A stretch of 14,757 bases of DNA, from assembly GCA_014885115.2 (NCBI GenBank), contig WKLE02000388.1, forward strand, positions 1 to 14,757. Direction: 5' to 3'. Within the stretch, counting starts at the first letter, position 1; each line of letters begins with the position of its first letter. Below the pieces are notes generated by a model. The model saw only the letters and a list, made by a program, of their open reading frames with translations. It did no database searches and was not told the origin of the DNA. Of this stretch, positions 1-8,975 are shown in pieces. The DNA is from Asterionellopsis glacialis. Lineage: Eukaryota; Bacillariophyta; Plagiogrammaphyceae; Rhaphoneidales; Asterionellopsidaceae. Made by a program: the position numbers and the translations under genes.

Positions 1-1
1 G

Positions 2-224
2 ACCCCACGCATGGCTATGGTATCAAACAAGGCCAAATTTGTATGGGATGACACCTGTCAGAATAAAAGAAGTCATAAGTAGAGAAATGCTATAAGCTTT
101 CCCGGACTTCGAGAAAGAATTCCATATATATACTGATGCAAGCAACTATCATTTAGGTGTGGTTATCATCCAAGATGATAAGAGGGTATTTAATCAAGTG
201 TCATTACTCTTTGCATGTGTTTGA
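2..224 (+). pseudogene. Ty3/Gypsy reverse transcriptase-RNase H fragment, broken
   Basis: This is the junction between the RT connection and RNase H of a Ty3/Gypsy Pol polyprotein, which would copy element RNA into DNA in a cytoplasmic particle. Frame 2 reads NKAKFVWDDTCQ, matching the family pattern 'F.W...C'. The reading then moves to the frame starting at position 84: IKEVISRE, a TAA at 93-95 where the family has Leu, then AFPDFEKEFHIYTDASNYHLG and VVIIQDDKR, ending at TGA 222-224. The TDAS box is the start of RNase H with its first catalytic Asp. At least one frameshift (near 60-75, with a few residues apparently missing) and one in-frame stop show it is dead. The window edge cuts its 5' side, and homology fades after about 195. 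Family identity is confident; exact clade is not. Confidence 0.85.
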
Positions 225-364
225 GGGAATAGTTGAGATATTTCATCTAGTTCTTCAGGTGAATACTCGTCCTCCAAATTCAGCTCAGAAGTGGCCGTTG
301 AAGCTTTAAAATCAATCTGGGAAGATAATGGAGGCACTTTAATGGAGTTTTTTGGCCTATCCAT
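194..364 (-). pseudogene. Short acidic reading frame, possible tail of the Plavaka-like gene
   Basis: An ATG at 364 opens a 56-residue frame ending in TGA at 194-196. It begins MDRPKNSIKVPPLSSQ and contains the acidic stretch LEDEYSPEELDEISQLF. I do not recognise it. It starts almost exactly where the last readable frame of the Plavaka-like gene upstream stops (TAA 366-368), in a different frame, so it could be the frameshifted continuation of that protein. It overlaps the opposite-strand Gypsy fragment by about 30 bases, so the border between the two elements falls near 195-225. It could also be a chance frame. Confidence 0.25.
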
Positions 365-365
365 A

Positions 366-1801
366 TTATTTTGTGATGTCTTTGGGGTTTTCTATTGTTT
401 TCCAGTGTTTAGCCTGTTTAGGTGTATTTGGATTGTCAATAGGGATTTTAAGAGCATTCAAGCCTTGTTTTGCAGTATTTTTTCAAACTCCACCTGCATT
501 ATTGTACATATCAATGTTGTCAAAGACATTGTTGCATTTGTAATGTGATATTTATTTGAGTTTCTTGTCAGTAGCAGTAAAGAAATCAAAAAGCTGCCTA
601 TAGACGCATTCCATATCGTTTCTGTCAGCATCTTCAGTCATTCATTTGCAGTATCTGCATAAACTAGTCACATACCGTGAATTGGAGGCATACCTAGAAC
701 ACAAATGATCTGCACCTTCACAGTCACCAATTACTCAAACTAATTTGAGTTTGAGATGCATATTATGGTTTGCATGATCACCTATGATTAAATCACATAT
801 GTAACCTTCATCCTTTTGAACTGCAATCTAGTCTTTCAATATCAATCTAAGTGCATGATGATAGTTACAATTGTTACAACCCTTCAGAGCATCTATCCCC
901 TCAACAGGCCTTTTGACATATCCTAAAGGACTCCAAGCATGGGGTTGATTACAACTGTCTCTCTTAAAGATTGATAAAGAGAACATAACAAGCTCTAATA
1001 AGGCATTTGTAGAATTGTCTAGATTGCTACCATCAATGTACATCACAATACCAACAAAAACATCCTTTGGTCCAGGCAGGTTTCCTTAATGGAATTGTGA
1101 CAGACAGAACCTGTATGCAATTCATCCACTTCAACGGTATCAAGGCTATATTTGTCGTGAAATTTCACAGGATTGTCAGGTTGAATAACTAAACTTTCTG
1201 GTTGCATAAGTCTTTCATCATTTAACAATGATACAAGCATTGCCTTGAAATTAAAAACTGGTAAGGACTCAAATCCTTGACCTTCCAGTTGATAGGGTAA
1301 GTATTGAGGTTTCATACAAGATGTTTTGAAATGCTTTTCAAGATCACTCATATTTTTTCACAAGAAGGCATTTTTGAATGAAAAGTGACCCCAGCCATTG
1401 TAGCATCTACTGCCTATTTTATAATATCATCAAAAACATAAAGGAAGCTGCCAATGAGCATAAGTTTATGTCATAATTTCACACAGAATTTCTTCCAAAC
1501 CAAACATACATACTGTAGGCTCAGGGAGATTATCAACAAAGACATTGGGTTCAACGTTGGCAACAGAATCATCAACATCTTCTTCAAGATACAAAGGATC
1601 ATCAAGAATTGCATTGTAATTGTCTGTTACTTTCTGGTATGGAATTGTAGCCTTTTTCTGTATTGTTGGATTTTTTTCTTTACCAGGATTGATTGTTTGG
1701 TGGGAAGATGGTTGGTTAATATTAACACCCCTCTGATCGACTGCAATACATAACAATGTCCCCACGAGCCATTCATGACCATTCCCATGGAATGGAAACA
1801 A
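366..1801 (-). pseudogene. Decayed Plavaka-like DDE transposase gene
   Basis: Reading leftwards, 1801-1466 gives a low-complexity, acidic N-terminal part (NAILDDPLYLEEDVDDS). Next comes a short frame with FDDII and AVDATMAGVTFHSKMP. The frame 1351-1043 has LPVFNFKAMLVSLLNDERLM. From 1046 the same protein continues with VMYIDGSNLDNS, VMFSLSIFKRDSCNQP and HAWSPLGYV, then HHALRLILKD, VIGDCEGADHLCSRYASNS, LCRYC and ISHYKCNNVFDNI. This order (yiDGt.lD, 'W..LGyi', 'vigD.eG.D.LC.ry', 'LC.yC') is what I know from Plavaka-like transposase proteins of fungi and algae; the two Asp motifs would be the first two DDE acids and CxxC a metal site. There are at least two frameshifts above 1046, and six in-frame stops below it (828, 735, 642, 552, 483, 366). 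Gene-family name is tentative; that it is a dead mobile-element gene is much safer. Confidence 0.6.
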
Positions 1802-2672
1802 TAATCAACAACACTTTCAAAGCAGTTTTGATTGATCTACTATCAATCCATCTGCCAATCAGTCCTTTATATCAATTACTCATTGAATCTATTGAACTAT
1901 AAAAACTTTGATTACCATATGAATTGTAATCTGTCAAAACATTTAAAATATTATCTATTCTCTCTTTCCATGGAATGTCTACTCATTACAATTTCATGCA
2001 AAATACCCAACAAGGTACCATGCATGTTCACAACGCAAAACCAAGCTATACATATAAATATTCATGACCCTTAATCTAATTTTAAACAACCTTCAATCAT
2101 ACATAAAAACACTTACCAATAAGAAAGCTACAAAAACTCGCATAACACACAACATGGATCCTTCCTCAAAATATTTATAATCCCAACAATACTATGAATT
2201 TATTATATCCACTATCAACCTACCATGCAGTCCCTTTTTTTAAAACTCTTCTGTTGTGCAAAATGCGCAATCTCACATAAATCACTATTACAATTACCCA
2301 CCACTGGTAAAACACTCCTTACTACCAACCCCCCAATTACCAAGTAGCAACCCTACCAATTACTATTCCACAACCTACAATTTCATATTATTCATGGAAC
2401 ACATAAAAACATACAACTTCTTTCCATCCATCATGTATGACTAAACAATATCACAGTCATGGCATTTATTTACCCTACACAATGTTAATAACAATTTATA
2501 CTCCAACTAACAATTAACCAATCAATTCAATTCTATCACATTGCTCACCAAATTATCCCAGTTAGAACTGGGACTCCGACATAGGTTTGCTATAACCATT
2601 CTTAAAAAAAAAAAGCCATCATATCTTTTTATACTAATTCCTACACTAAACATACATGCATCCACATAAGCC
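1802..2672. other. G-poor, A/C-rich DNA without a recognisable gene
   Basis: No gene is supported here. The + strand is strikingly poor in G: by hand count 2281-2520 has 12 G and 69 C in 240 bases. The short open frames (for example 2256-2444, starting MQNAQSHINHYYNYPP) are rich in Asn, Pro, Tyr and Thr, which is what A/C-rich DNA encodes by default, so they are weak evidence of coding. By composition it belongs with the + strand ORF that follows and with 8976-11528, and may be the 5' part of that element. I found no LTR match to the 3' side by eye. Confidence 0.5.
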
Positions 2673-3404
2673 ATGGTGCTCCATTACATTCCACAAATTC
2701 CTACTAGTCCTATGTTAATCTCTGTAGAATGCTACACAAAAAAAATAACACACTGGCAGCATTATATTTTAAAAAAAAATCTCTGTAAATACATTCTACA
2801 ACTTCTCACAATATTGATGTCTGTACCATCAACAACTATTGATCACCACTGCCATCAATCTACTCTAACAAGCACTGTTTCTGCAATGTTCATTTCTAAC
2901 AACCTTAAAAAAAATATGCCCTTTGAGACCTTGCCCTACAATTACCAAATCAAAGCTACTGGAACTTTCAGCAAATTTGGTAAAAAGCTCACCTTTCCTG
3001 ATGGACTTAGTCCTATTGAGATCTGGAGCAAACCAGCTTGCAACAAATCAGCACCTCTCAACTTACTTTCAAGCCAATGTATTATTGGCATTACATTCTT
3101 CTTTGAAGGTCAAGTAATCATACTCAACAATCTAGAACTCACTGATTTTGATGAAAATGGCCAGCCAACCACCATTGCTGGCAGCATTAACAACAAACTC
3201 GTTTCCCCCCCTCACCAACTACTTTTAACCTTAACAATGCTCTACTAGGTAATTTCATGTATCATACTACTCTACAAATGATGCAACATCATCAAAATGG
3301 CCAACAGGACCTGATACCCTTGATGATAGTGCACTTCCATTTTCTTGGATGCCTTCAACAACACTCCTGACATAAAAAATTTCCTTCAAGAAAACAATCA
3401 ATAG
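2673..3404 (+). pseudogene. Unrecognised 191-codon ORF, possible N-terminal part of a Gag-like protein
   Basis: ATG 2673 opens 191 codons to TAG at 3246-3248. The best part is the second half: NMPFETLPYNYQIKATGTF, FGKKLTFPDGLSPIEIWSKP, then ITFFFEGQVIILNNLEL and DFDENGQPTTIAGSI. In DNA this rich in A and C, TAA is frequent by chance, so 191 stop-free codons argue for true past coding. Reading continues in other frames after the stop: FNLNNALLGNFMYHTTLQMM (about 3225-3290), DDSALPFSWMP (about 3325-3355) and NNTPDIKNFLQENNQ, stopping at 3402. That implies at least two frameshifts. I do not recognise the family. Orientation, composition and position next to the LINE suggest it is the N-terminal half of the Gag-like gene that resumes near 8976; that link is inference. 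No signal peptide or membrane segment stands out. Confidence 0.4.
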
Positions 3405-3421
3405 TAATAATAACTTTTCAA

Positions 3422-3429
3422 TTTTTTTT
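3422..3429 (-). other. Short A-tract at the LINE 3' end
   Basis: Eight T on the + strand, which is A8 on the element strand, about 90 bases past the last LINE codon and exactly where the + strand turns from T/G-rich to A/C-rich. This is the likely 3' tail and the insertion junction. It is short, so slippage or an AT-rich coincidence remains possible. Confidence 0.5.
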
Positions 3430-3517
3430 GTTAATCGCTGCAGCTACTGATAACCTCGCAACGACAGCCTGGACCATCAAGGGTGGGGTTTTACTTGGAT
3501 TAAAACATTTATAGTGC

Positions 3518-3757
3518 TCAGTCTGGTTGAAATTGAAAGTAGTGATAAATTGTCCTCACACCTTTAATTGCCCAAGATTTTGTGTGTTTTAAACTAGTCA
3601 GAATAGCTGGTTGCCATGTTGAGATCCAATTTTGTAATTTTTTTGTTGCCACATCCGTGATATGTTGTTTGACAGTGTCGTAAAATATATCTTTGTCTCT
3701 TGCTAGTACCTTGTCTTTAAATTTGTAAAGTGCTTTCATCTTGTTAAGTGTGTTCAT
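3518..3757 (-). pseudogene. C-terminal tail of the LINE polyprotein
   Basis: Seventy-nine codons in the same frame as the RNase H part but beyond TAA 3785. It reads KMKALYKFKDKVLARDKDIF, then LQNWISTWQPAILTSLKHT and AIKGVRTIYHYFQFQPD. The 'W......P........' and final aromatic 'YF' ending is a typical tail for this kind of element. The stop at 3518 is probably the original end of the ORF, leaving a 3' UTR of roughly 90 bases before the A-run. Confidence 0.6.
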
Positions 3758-3784
3758 TCTCTGGTGATAGCTTGTCGTGCAGAA

Positions 3785-5343
3785 TTATTGATGCCATGTT
3801 TTATGGAGTTTCTGGTGTACCAATAGCTGGGATACCAGGTGAAAACAATGTGGCACATGGCTATTGTCCATGTCTGGCCCGTTTGATGTCATGTCAGTTT
3901 GATGGCGTAAATGGAGGAAAGTGACCCAATATAAACATCCATATGCTTCAGGGCGCATTGAATTGCCCGCAGAACATCTGTATGCCCATCCTGAGCAAGA
4001 GATAGTACGTGTACCTTGACTTGTTGTCGCAACCCAGTCAAATGTTCCATTGCCTGAGTTAGATACTGAGCCATCATTTGTTATGATTACGGAGTGGAAG
4101 GTAATGAATTGGACAACATCCTCTATGGGGACCATGAGTCGTAGGTATCGTAGTAGCAGTTTGGACCATTCCAGTTGTGTCTCGATGAATTCTGTGAAGG
4201 AATTGTGACTAGGTATTACAGAATATTGTCTAGGAAATATGTTAGAGATATGCCATCCATGTAATTGATGTATAGGATTGACTGGAATGCTTGTATCTGG
4301 TACTGTGTCTGTGTTGACTGAGGTCTGGTGATATAGCCCATTGGCGCTTTTTCTACATTTAGTATATTCAGTATGGTTTTGGATGTATAAAGACTGATCT
4401 TTTGGATTGAAGTAAGCTGTCCAGCATTGGCGAAGGGCGCTGGGTTTAAATAACCACACAGTCAGTGGCTGATGAAGTTTTCCTTGTTTTGAGGAGAATA
4501 ATTTGCATACTTTCCTCCAACTTCGCCATGATGCGTCATCTTGGCGTTGTTGGCGGAATTCTCTATTTTGTGTCGTAGTAGAATCAATGAGGAGGACTCC
4601 AGCCAGAATTCCTGGTCTTAAATGAGTACCGGACGCTGAAGTTATATCCGAAATAGAGATTGCTTGAAGGTATAGCCTACAGTAATTAATGGAGCGAATT
4701 TCATGAGGTTTAAAGTTGGATTGTGCAAGTACGATGTCCATAATGCATTTGTCATGTTTCCGTTTTGGTTGATTTTGTGTGTCTGTTAACAAGGAGATCG
4801 TGCCATTGAATGTAGATAAGAATGTACGATGTGAATGGAACCATTTTGCTTCAAGATGGGGAAGCGGAAGCGTAGTGTTCTCTAAAGGAGAATAGCTAGT
4901 TCCTGTCTGAGCCATAATCCACGAGTAATTAATTTCTAAGAGTTGTGAAATAAATGAGTCAGATCTCCAGTGTTTTAGGAATAATTCTACTTGGCCAATC
5001 CCTTGGATGTCGTAAAGGTGTCTCCAAGCTAATCCACCTAACGCTTTTGGTCCAAAGACTACTGATTGTTTGGTATTTCTATTAAAGCCTGCTTTAGCAA
5101 GTAATAGTCTTGTTGGTTTCTGCTGGATTGAAATTAAATCTTGTTCCTTGAAGTGGCTTAGTGGTAAACTATATCCAACTCTTGGTAAGAATATGGCATA
5201 ATAATATGTCCAGGTGTCTTGTCTTTGAAAGGGGCTGGATTGAATAATTTGAAGGTGTCTGTTACTTTTTTCTCGGAGGGCTAGTAATTGAGTTACGTGA
5301 TTGCTGCTGGGTGATTTCGTGGTCTTTGTAGGGAGATCATCAT
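3785..5343 (-). pseudogene. LINE thumb, connection and RNase H
   Basis: One frame stays open for about 517 codons; an ATG at 4915 lies within it, but homology clearly starts upstream. The thumb shows LREKSNRHLQIIQ, WTYYYAIFLPRVGYSLPLSH, LLLAKAGFNRNT, VVFGPKALGGLAWRHLYDIQ and LFLKHWRSDSF, all typical of the region after the palm. A long variable middle follows. RNase H, which would remove the RNA strand, begins at IITNDGSVSNSGNGTFDWV (Asp codon 4073-4075), then MRPEAYGCLYWVTFL with Glu at 3947-3949 and DMDNSH as the probable third acid. The later part looks shortened, since I cannot see the usual last Asp motif. TAA at 3785 ends the frame, and the C-terminal tail follows in the same frame. Confidence 0.85.
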
Positions 5344-5600
5344 GATATGACTAAATTGCATGATTCAGTATTGGAAGGAATGGATATTTTTAATTTGGGG
5401 AATTCATTGTGTAGGGTGGGCTCTCCTTTGGGAGTAAATTGGTAATCAGAGGTGTGGTAGAGGCATTTGGAAAGTTCTAGATCACCCTCGGATTGCCATA
5501 ATAGTTTGTTCCAAAGGTGGCATTCAAGAAAAAAGTGTTCTGATATCTTCATGTGGTGCTGTAGCGTTACAGTATCCTGTACTATCATCAACAAAACCAA
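5340..5600 (-). pseudogene. LINE reverse transcriptase, end of palm, in shifted frame
   Basis: Continues the palm after motif C in another frame: HFFLECHLWNKLLWQSEGDL, then ELSKCLYHTSDYQFTPKGEP. The pattern 'W..LLW.sgg.LEl.KC.YH...w.F...G.P' is the usual stretch just after the catalytic YXDD region in these RTs, so the match is clear. It stops at TGA 5340-5342, and the thumb resumes in the third frame as SYHDDLPTKTTKSPS. The true shift therefore lies within about 5343-5360. The first 15 or so codons of this open frame overlap motif C and are shadow. Confidence 0.8.
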
Positions 5601-6570
5601 TCATACTTATATGGAGCTTGTATTTATTATTGCTGGAATAGAAATTAGCTCCATGTGCCTTTGAATTATGGCAGTTGAACATGATGCTGCTGATAAATAC
5701 CCAGATGACTGGATAATTTCCGCTTCCTTGACCTGATCCATATATGGGAAATTTGTTGTAGTGTTTGTAATGGGTGTCAGACAATCCTAGTGATTTTTTT
5801 AATTTGTATTTAGCTTCTAGCAGGGTTTTTGCCATGATGTAACAAACATTTGCGGGAGTACCAAACAATTGGCTTGTGATGGAAGCTATAGATGGGAGAA
5901 TTCTGTCGTAACATGCAGTTGCATCATTCCTGAACTTTATAGATGAGTATCTTGTTAGTTGTGAGTATTCTTGAATTTGCTCTTCAATAAAATCTGGATC
6001 GTGTGCAGTTCTACCTGGCCTTCCTCCAAATTGACCAGGATTGATAACTCCAGCGTCTTCTGCCTGATGCATGGATTTCTTCCAGCTTGTGCTTAGAAGG
6101 AGGTTATAGTCAGCCTCGTACAGGTGAATGACTCGAAGTTGGTGAATACATGTATCTCCTGGTTTTTTGAGTATCATAACGTTAACTATATTTTGCCATC
6201 TTTTGTATGAATATCCGGTGGACAAGGAGTAATTGATCATTTTTGTGTGAGTGTCTAACAGAAAATGTCTTTTGGTTTCATGGGCTGCATAGGTTTCTTC
6301 ATCAGATTGTGGGATATTTTGAGGTTTGATTAATACGTGGTAATGACTGAGATGGATTCCAGATGGGGATGTAGATGTTGATTCTTTCCAATGCCTTATT
6401 TTTGAAACAAAGGAGTGGGTGGACATTTCAGGTGTGTCTTTCCATGGTTCTCTTCTGTATTGCAGTTGTTGAATGAATAGATTCATTATGTCATCGATGC
6501 TGGCATCGCTATAGTCGCCTTCTAATATTAGGTTGGATACTTTGCCAATGCCTGAGAATTGTATTTGTTC
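5524..6570 (-). pseudogene. Reverse transcriptase of the LINE (fingers and palm)
   Basis: RNA-directed DNA polymerase that would copy element RNA at the nicked target. The frame is open from the C13 run to TGA 5524 (ATG at 6486, 320 codons). Visible motifs, numbered from that ATG: TSPSGIHLSHYH (39-50), VMILKKPG (103-110), RVIHLYEADYNLLL (118-131), GQFGGRPGRTAHD (151-163), motif A RNDATACYDRI with the catalytic Asp near 188, motif B YGSGQGSGNYPVIW (249-262) and motif C FVDDSTG (298-304). All three catalytic Asp are present, so the polymerase core itself is not visibly damaged. The frame ends just after motif C because of a shift at the six-A run at 5529-5534 on the + strand; the next part reads on in the frame of 5600-5340. 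Confidence 0.92.
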
Positions 6571-6572
6571 TT

Positions 6573-7367
6573 TCAGGGGGGGGGGGGGTTGAATGGAGTT
6601 GATTTGGCTTGGTCAAAGTGATTTTGATTTTGCTGGAGAATGTATTCATTATTTGCTGAAGGTTCAGTAACTTCTAGCCAATTGGTGCATTCTTTTGGGT
6701 TGGTGTTAGGGTTAGCAGGCAATCTGATAGAATTTATCCTGCTGTTGTTGTCCTTTATTCTGAAGCCCCGTAATTTTGTGAATAATTGTTTGATTTCCTT
6801 GCATTTCCTCAGATGTCTCAAAATGATTGACTTATGTTTGTTGTCCTCCAAGTCAGCTGTAAGCAGATCATCTTCTAATTGTTGGGCATATCTTTCAGAC
6901 TCTGTTTTGGCTAATTTTTTTATAAGCGCCTGTTGGTTCGTTAACATCTTGCAGAATTCATTTTTATCCAAGGTTGCTGTATCTGAAGTTATACATTGTT
7001 TTTGTTGGGCTATCTGTGTATGATCAGATGGATGATTTTTAAATAAGAAAAGGAATTTTCGGAGTTTGTTGTATTTAACACCTGCCTTGTAAATGAGTTT
7101 AGATGGTGGTGGGCGGTGTGGAATACTTGCAGTCTTCTTGGCGCTTAATGAAGCTTGCACAATTAGGGAATCTATCTTTTCTGCCATTTGAATTGAATCA
7201 TTGGATGGTGAAGCAAGTTTTGTGAGCATATTTCCAATGTTGTTTGCTAAGAGATGAGCGTACATTTTCTCCACATATATTCTGTTTGATTTCCGAATTT
7301 TGCTGTGAATACCTCTAGTGGCAATTGGAGCTAAGGGGGATGTTGGATTATTGAAGAGAATTGTCAT
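6573..7367 (-). pseudogene. LINE linker between endonuclease and reverse transcriptase
   Basis: A 264-codon lysine-rich frame continuous with the endonuclease frame. It includes VEKMYAHLLANNIGNMLTKL, YNKLRKFLFLFKNHPSDHT and AQQLEDDLLTADLEDNKHKS. It probably forms the helical region that precedes the RT fingers in this kind of LINE. It ends with NQNHFDQAKSTPFNPPPP and TGA at 6573, exactly at a run of thirteen C on the element strand. The related pattern I know is 'HFgQA.gTPFT..PL', so the protein should run straight on into LKEQIQFSGIGKV in another frame. The C-run is the break point. Strongly supported as part of the LINE; no enzymatic motif of its own. Confidence 0.75.
6576..6588. repeat. 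G13 homopolymer (C13 on the LINE coding strand)
   Basis: Thirteen consecutive G on the + strand. It lies inside the LINE ORF, at the hinge between the linker and the reverse transcriptase. Its length places the upstream and downstream protein in different frames. It could be a slippage mutation or a read-length error. Confidence 0.95.
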
Positions 7368-7379
7368 TGCGAAATTGAT

Positions 7380-8205
7380 AAAAAGGCCTCTGTGGTCGGA
7401 TTGTATCCTATGATGACACGGTTTGTATCCTGCTCAAACTAAAGATTTGGAAAAACCTTAGGTGCATAGGATGTAATCAATACGTTTTCGGCCTTGTGAA
7501 TATGTGTTGAATTTCAAGGTTTGGAGATGATAATACATGATATCTTGCAAGTGAAATTCTTGGGTGAGTTTTGTAATGCCTTTTTGGTTGGCTCTGAATT
7601 CTTCATTGAAATTGCCAGCTACTAATATCTCTTGGTTTTTATGAGAAATGATGTTCTGTACTAGTTTGTGTAGATCACAGCAAAAATGGTGTCTGGGGTG
7701 GGTAACTTCATGTTGTTGTTGTTTTAATAGGGACGTTTGCTGAGCAAAGGCTGTCATTGTGTTTAACTTGTCGGTTGACAAAGAATTGTTGCAAACTTGA
7801 TAAATAAACATGATATGGATTGTTTTTTCTTTACCATTTAGTGACCAGCCAATGAATCCATTGTCCTAAAGGATTGGAAGTAACGGATTTTATTCACCCT
7901 GTAATGTTCCCTGTTGTCCAGCTTATTAGTCCTCCTGGTTTGTAATTTGTTGCGGATGGAATGCTAGTACCGGAAACTTTGCATATGTAGTGTTTATTGT
8001 ACTTCTTAAGTGTATCATGGATTTGTTGTCTTATGTGGTATTTTGCATTGTCCAAGTTTGTTTCTATTAGAGCTACAATGTCGGAGTTGATTTGAGTCAT
8101 TTCCCTGGTTACAGTATTGAGTTTGCCGCCATTCGAGTCAATCTGGATGCCATTCACGTTTTGTATGTATAATCTAGTTATTTCTGATGTTTTGTTTTTG
8201 GGCAT
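7380..8205 (-). pseudogene. APE-type endonuclease domain of the LINE, catalytic Asp changed to Asn
   Basis: This domain of the endonuclease/exonuclease/phosphatase fold would nick target DNA to prime reverse transcription. Motifs in order: LYIQNVNGIQ (the Asn motif), DIVALIETNLD (metal-binding Glu), PGGLISWTTGNITG, then TGA 7894-7896 where the family usually has Arg. IKSVTSNPLGQWIHWLV follows, then a frameshift before 7831, NGKEKTIHIMFIYQVC, ILVAGNFNEEF, YSQGRKRIDYIL, TAA 7458, a further TGA at 7434, and QSDHRGLF. The usual GDFN motif reads GNFN here (codon at 7611-7613), so a catalytic Asp is lost. The final SDH motif is present. Two in-frame stops separate the domain's last strand from the rest. 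Identity is firm from motif order; activity is excluded by the lesions. Confidence 0.87.
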
Positions 8206-8220
8206 TTTATCGCCAATTTC

Positions 8221-8517
8221 TTAATAATGTTTATATGAGGTGGTTGATGGTGGAAGTATCCAATCTAGGATATTTGAGTTTGAGTATTGTTTTGTGAAAG
8301 TAGTGGGTGTGTGGGATATGGTGTTGTAATTTTGTTTGTATACATGGGATGTGTCATGATGTGGTGTTGGAATTTGTGATGGGATGATGTTGCGGTGGTT
8401 GTTTGAGATTCGATTCAGTGGTCGAATCTGTGGTAGAGAAGTCGCCATTGTCATTCTTTTGTAATTTTCAGACCGGAGATCGTACCGGTGATTCGGAGTC
8501 AAGATGGGCATTAACAA
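8221..8517 (-). pseudogene. LINE polar linker between coiled coil and endonuclease
   Basis: A 98-codon frame rich in Asn, Ser, Thr, Pro and His (for example SNNHRNIIPSQIPTPHHDTS) with basic patches (RYDLRSENYKRM). It ends at TAA 8221-8223, and the endonuclease follows in the same frame within six codons (EIGDKMPKNKT). It is therefore probably a disordered spacer of the same polyprotein and the TAA a disabling change. It could also be the natural end of an ORF1 with the downstream ATG at 8205 opening ORF2; the sequence alone does not decide. Confidence 0.5.
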
Positions 8518-8852
8518 ATTGTTGTTGGACTGACACTTGCATGCAGTTTGCTACTTCCATTAATAGATCACTTCAAAATTGGTTTTTATATTCTGCTAGT
8601 GCTTTAGCTTGAACTTCTTGGGCTTCTTCATGTTGTTGCTGTAATAACATAATTGCTGCTTTGGCTTGTTTGTTTTGTTCTTTCATGGATTGCAACTGTT
8701 TTTCAATATCACGTCTTGAGTCCTTGAGTAGTGTTTGGAGTTCTGATTTTATCATTGCTATAGTCATTTTGTTGGAGATAAGATTGTTTGAGTTTGTTTT
8801 TTTATTTGGATTATCCTTCTTATTGCTATTGACTACAGAGGCCCAAGTTAAT
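8518..8852 (-). pseudogene. LINE N-terminal region with coiled coil
   Basis: The clearest frame runs from ATG 8767 to TGA 8573. It begins MTIAMIKSELQTLLKDSRRD, and residues 8-60 are rich in Glu, Gln, Lys and Ala with heptad-like spacing, so a coiled coil is likely. It would help the element protein self-associate or hold RNA, as ORF1 proteins do; that role is inferred. Upstream, LTWASVVNSN (8852-8823) reads in another frame, separated by a one-base shift in the A-run near 8820. Downstream, SDLLMEVANCMQVSVQQQF (8572-8516) reads in the same frame past the TGA, then the coding moves to the next frame at about 8517. I see no zinc knuckle or RRM. It may be the N-terminus of one long ORF rather than a separate ORF1. 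Confidence 0.55.
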
Positions 8853-8975
8853 TAATTTGCTGATTTGGATCCCAGAGATAACACTTCATTGCAGTAGTTA
8901 AGATGAATATAGCACAAAGATCAAGTCACAATTTCACAATTCAACTCCAAAAAAACTGAAAAATAACAGCGATAA

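Larger units (their letters stand above)
3421..8872 (-). mobile_element. Non-LTR retrotransposon (LINE) with APE endonuclease, RT and RNase H; inactivated
   Basis: A nearly full-length LINE on the minus strand, about 5.4 kb. 5' to 3' it holds a coiled-coil N-terminal region (8850-8573), a polar linker (8517-8221), an apurinic-type endonuclease (8205-7380), a second linker (7367-6573), reverse transcriptase (6570-5524), palm remainder and thumb (5600-4916), RNase H (about 4100-3850) and a C-terminal tail to 3518. The 3' UTR is about 90 bases and ends at a run of eight A on the element strand (T8 at 3422-3429), as expected for target-primed reverse transcription. Lesions include frameshifts near 8815, 8520-8573, 7831-7893, 6576-6588, 5529-5534 and 5343-5360, and in-frame stops at 8221, 7894, 7458, 7434 and 3785. 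Some frame changes fall in homopolymers. The 5' end is set only by loss of recognisable coding and a composition change. No target-site duplication was found by eye. Confidence 0.88.

Noticed and set aside
291..548. 85-codon + strand ORF rich in Phe, Cys and Ile, resembling a membrane protein
   Set aside because: It is the antisense of the Plavaka-like gene, whose minus-strand frame shows conserved motifs. The hydrophobic look follows from T-rich DNA.
1454..1753. 99-codon + strand ORF
   Set aside because: It is antisense to the acidic N-terminal part of the Plavaka-like gene and has no motif.
3889..4077. 62-codon minus-strand ORF within the RNase H region
   Set aside because: It is a shadow: the overlapping frame carries NDGSVSNSG and MRPEAYG in family order.
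6640..7023. 127-codon + strand ORF with hydrophobic, membrane-like segments
   Set aside because: It is antisense to the LINE linker (7367-6573), whose frame joins the endonuclease to the RT.
3391..8975. Target-site duplication flanking the LINE
   Set aside because: I compared the sequence left of the A-tract with 8850-8990 and found only short AT-rich matches such as aataac, too weak to call.
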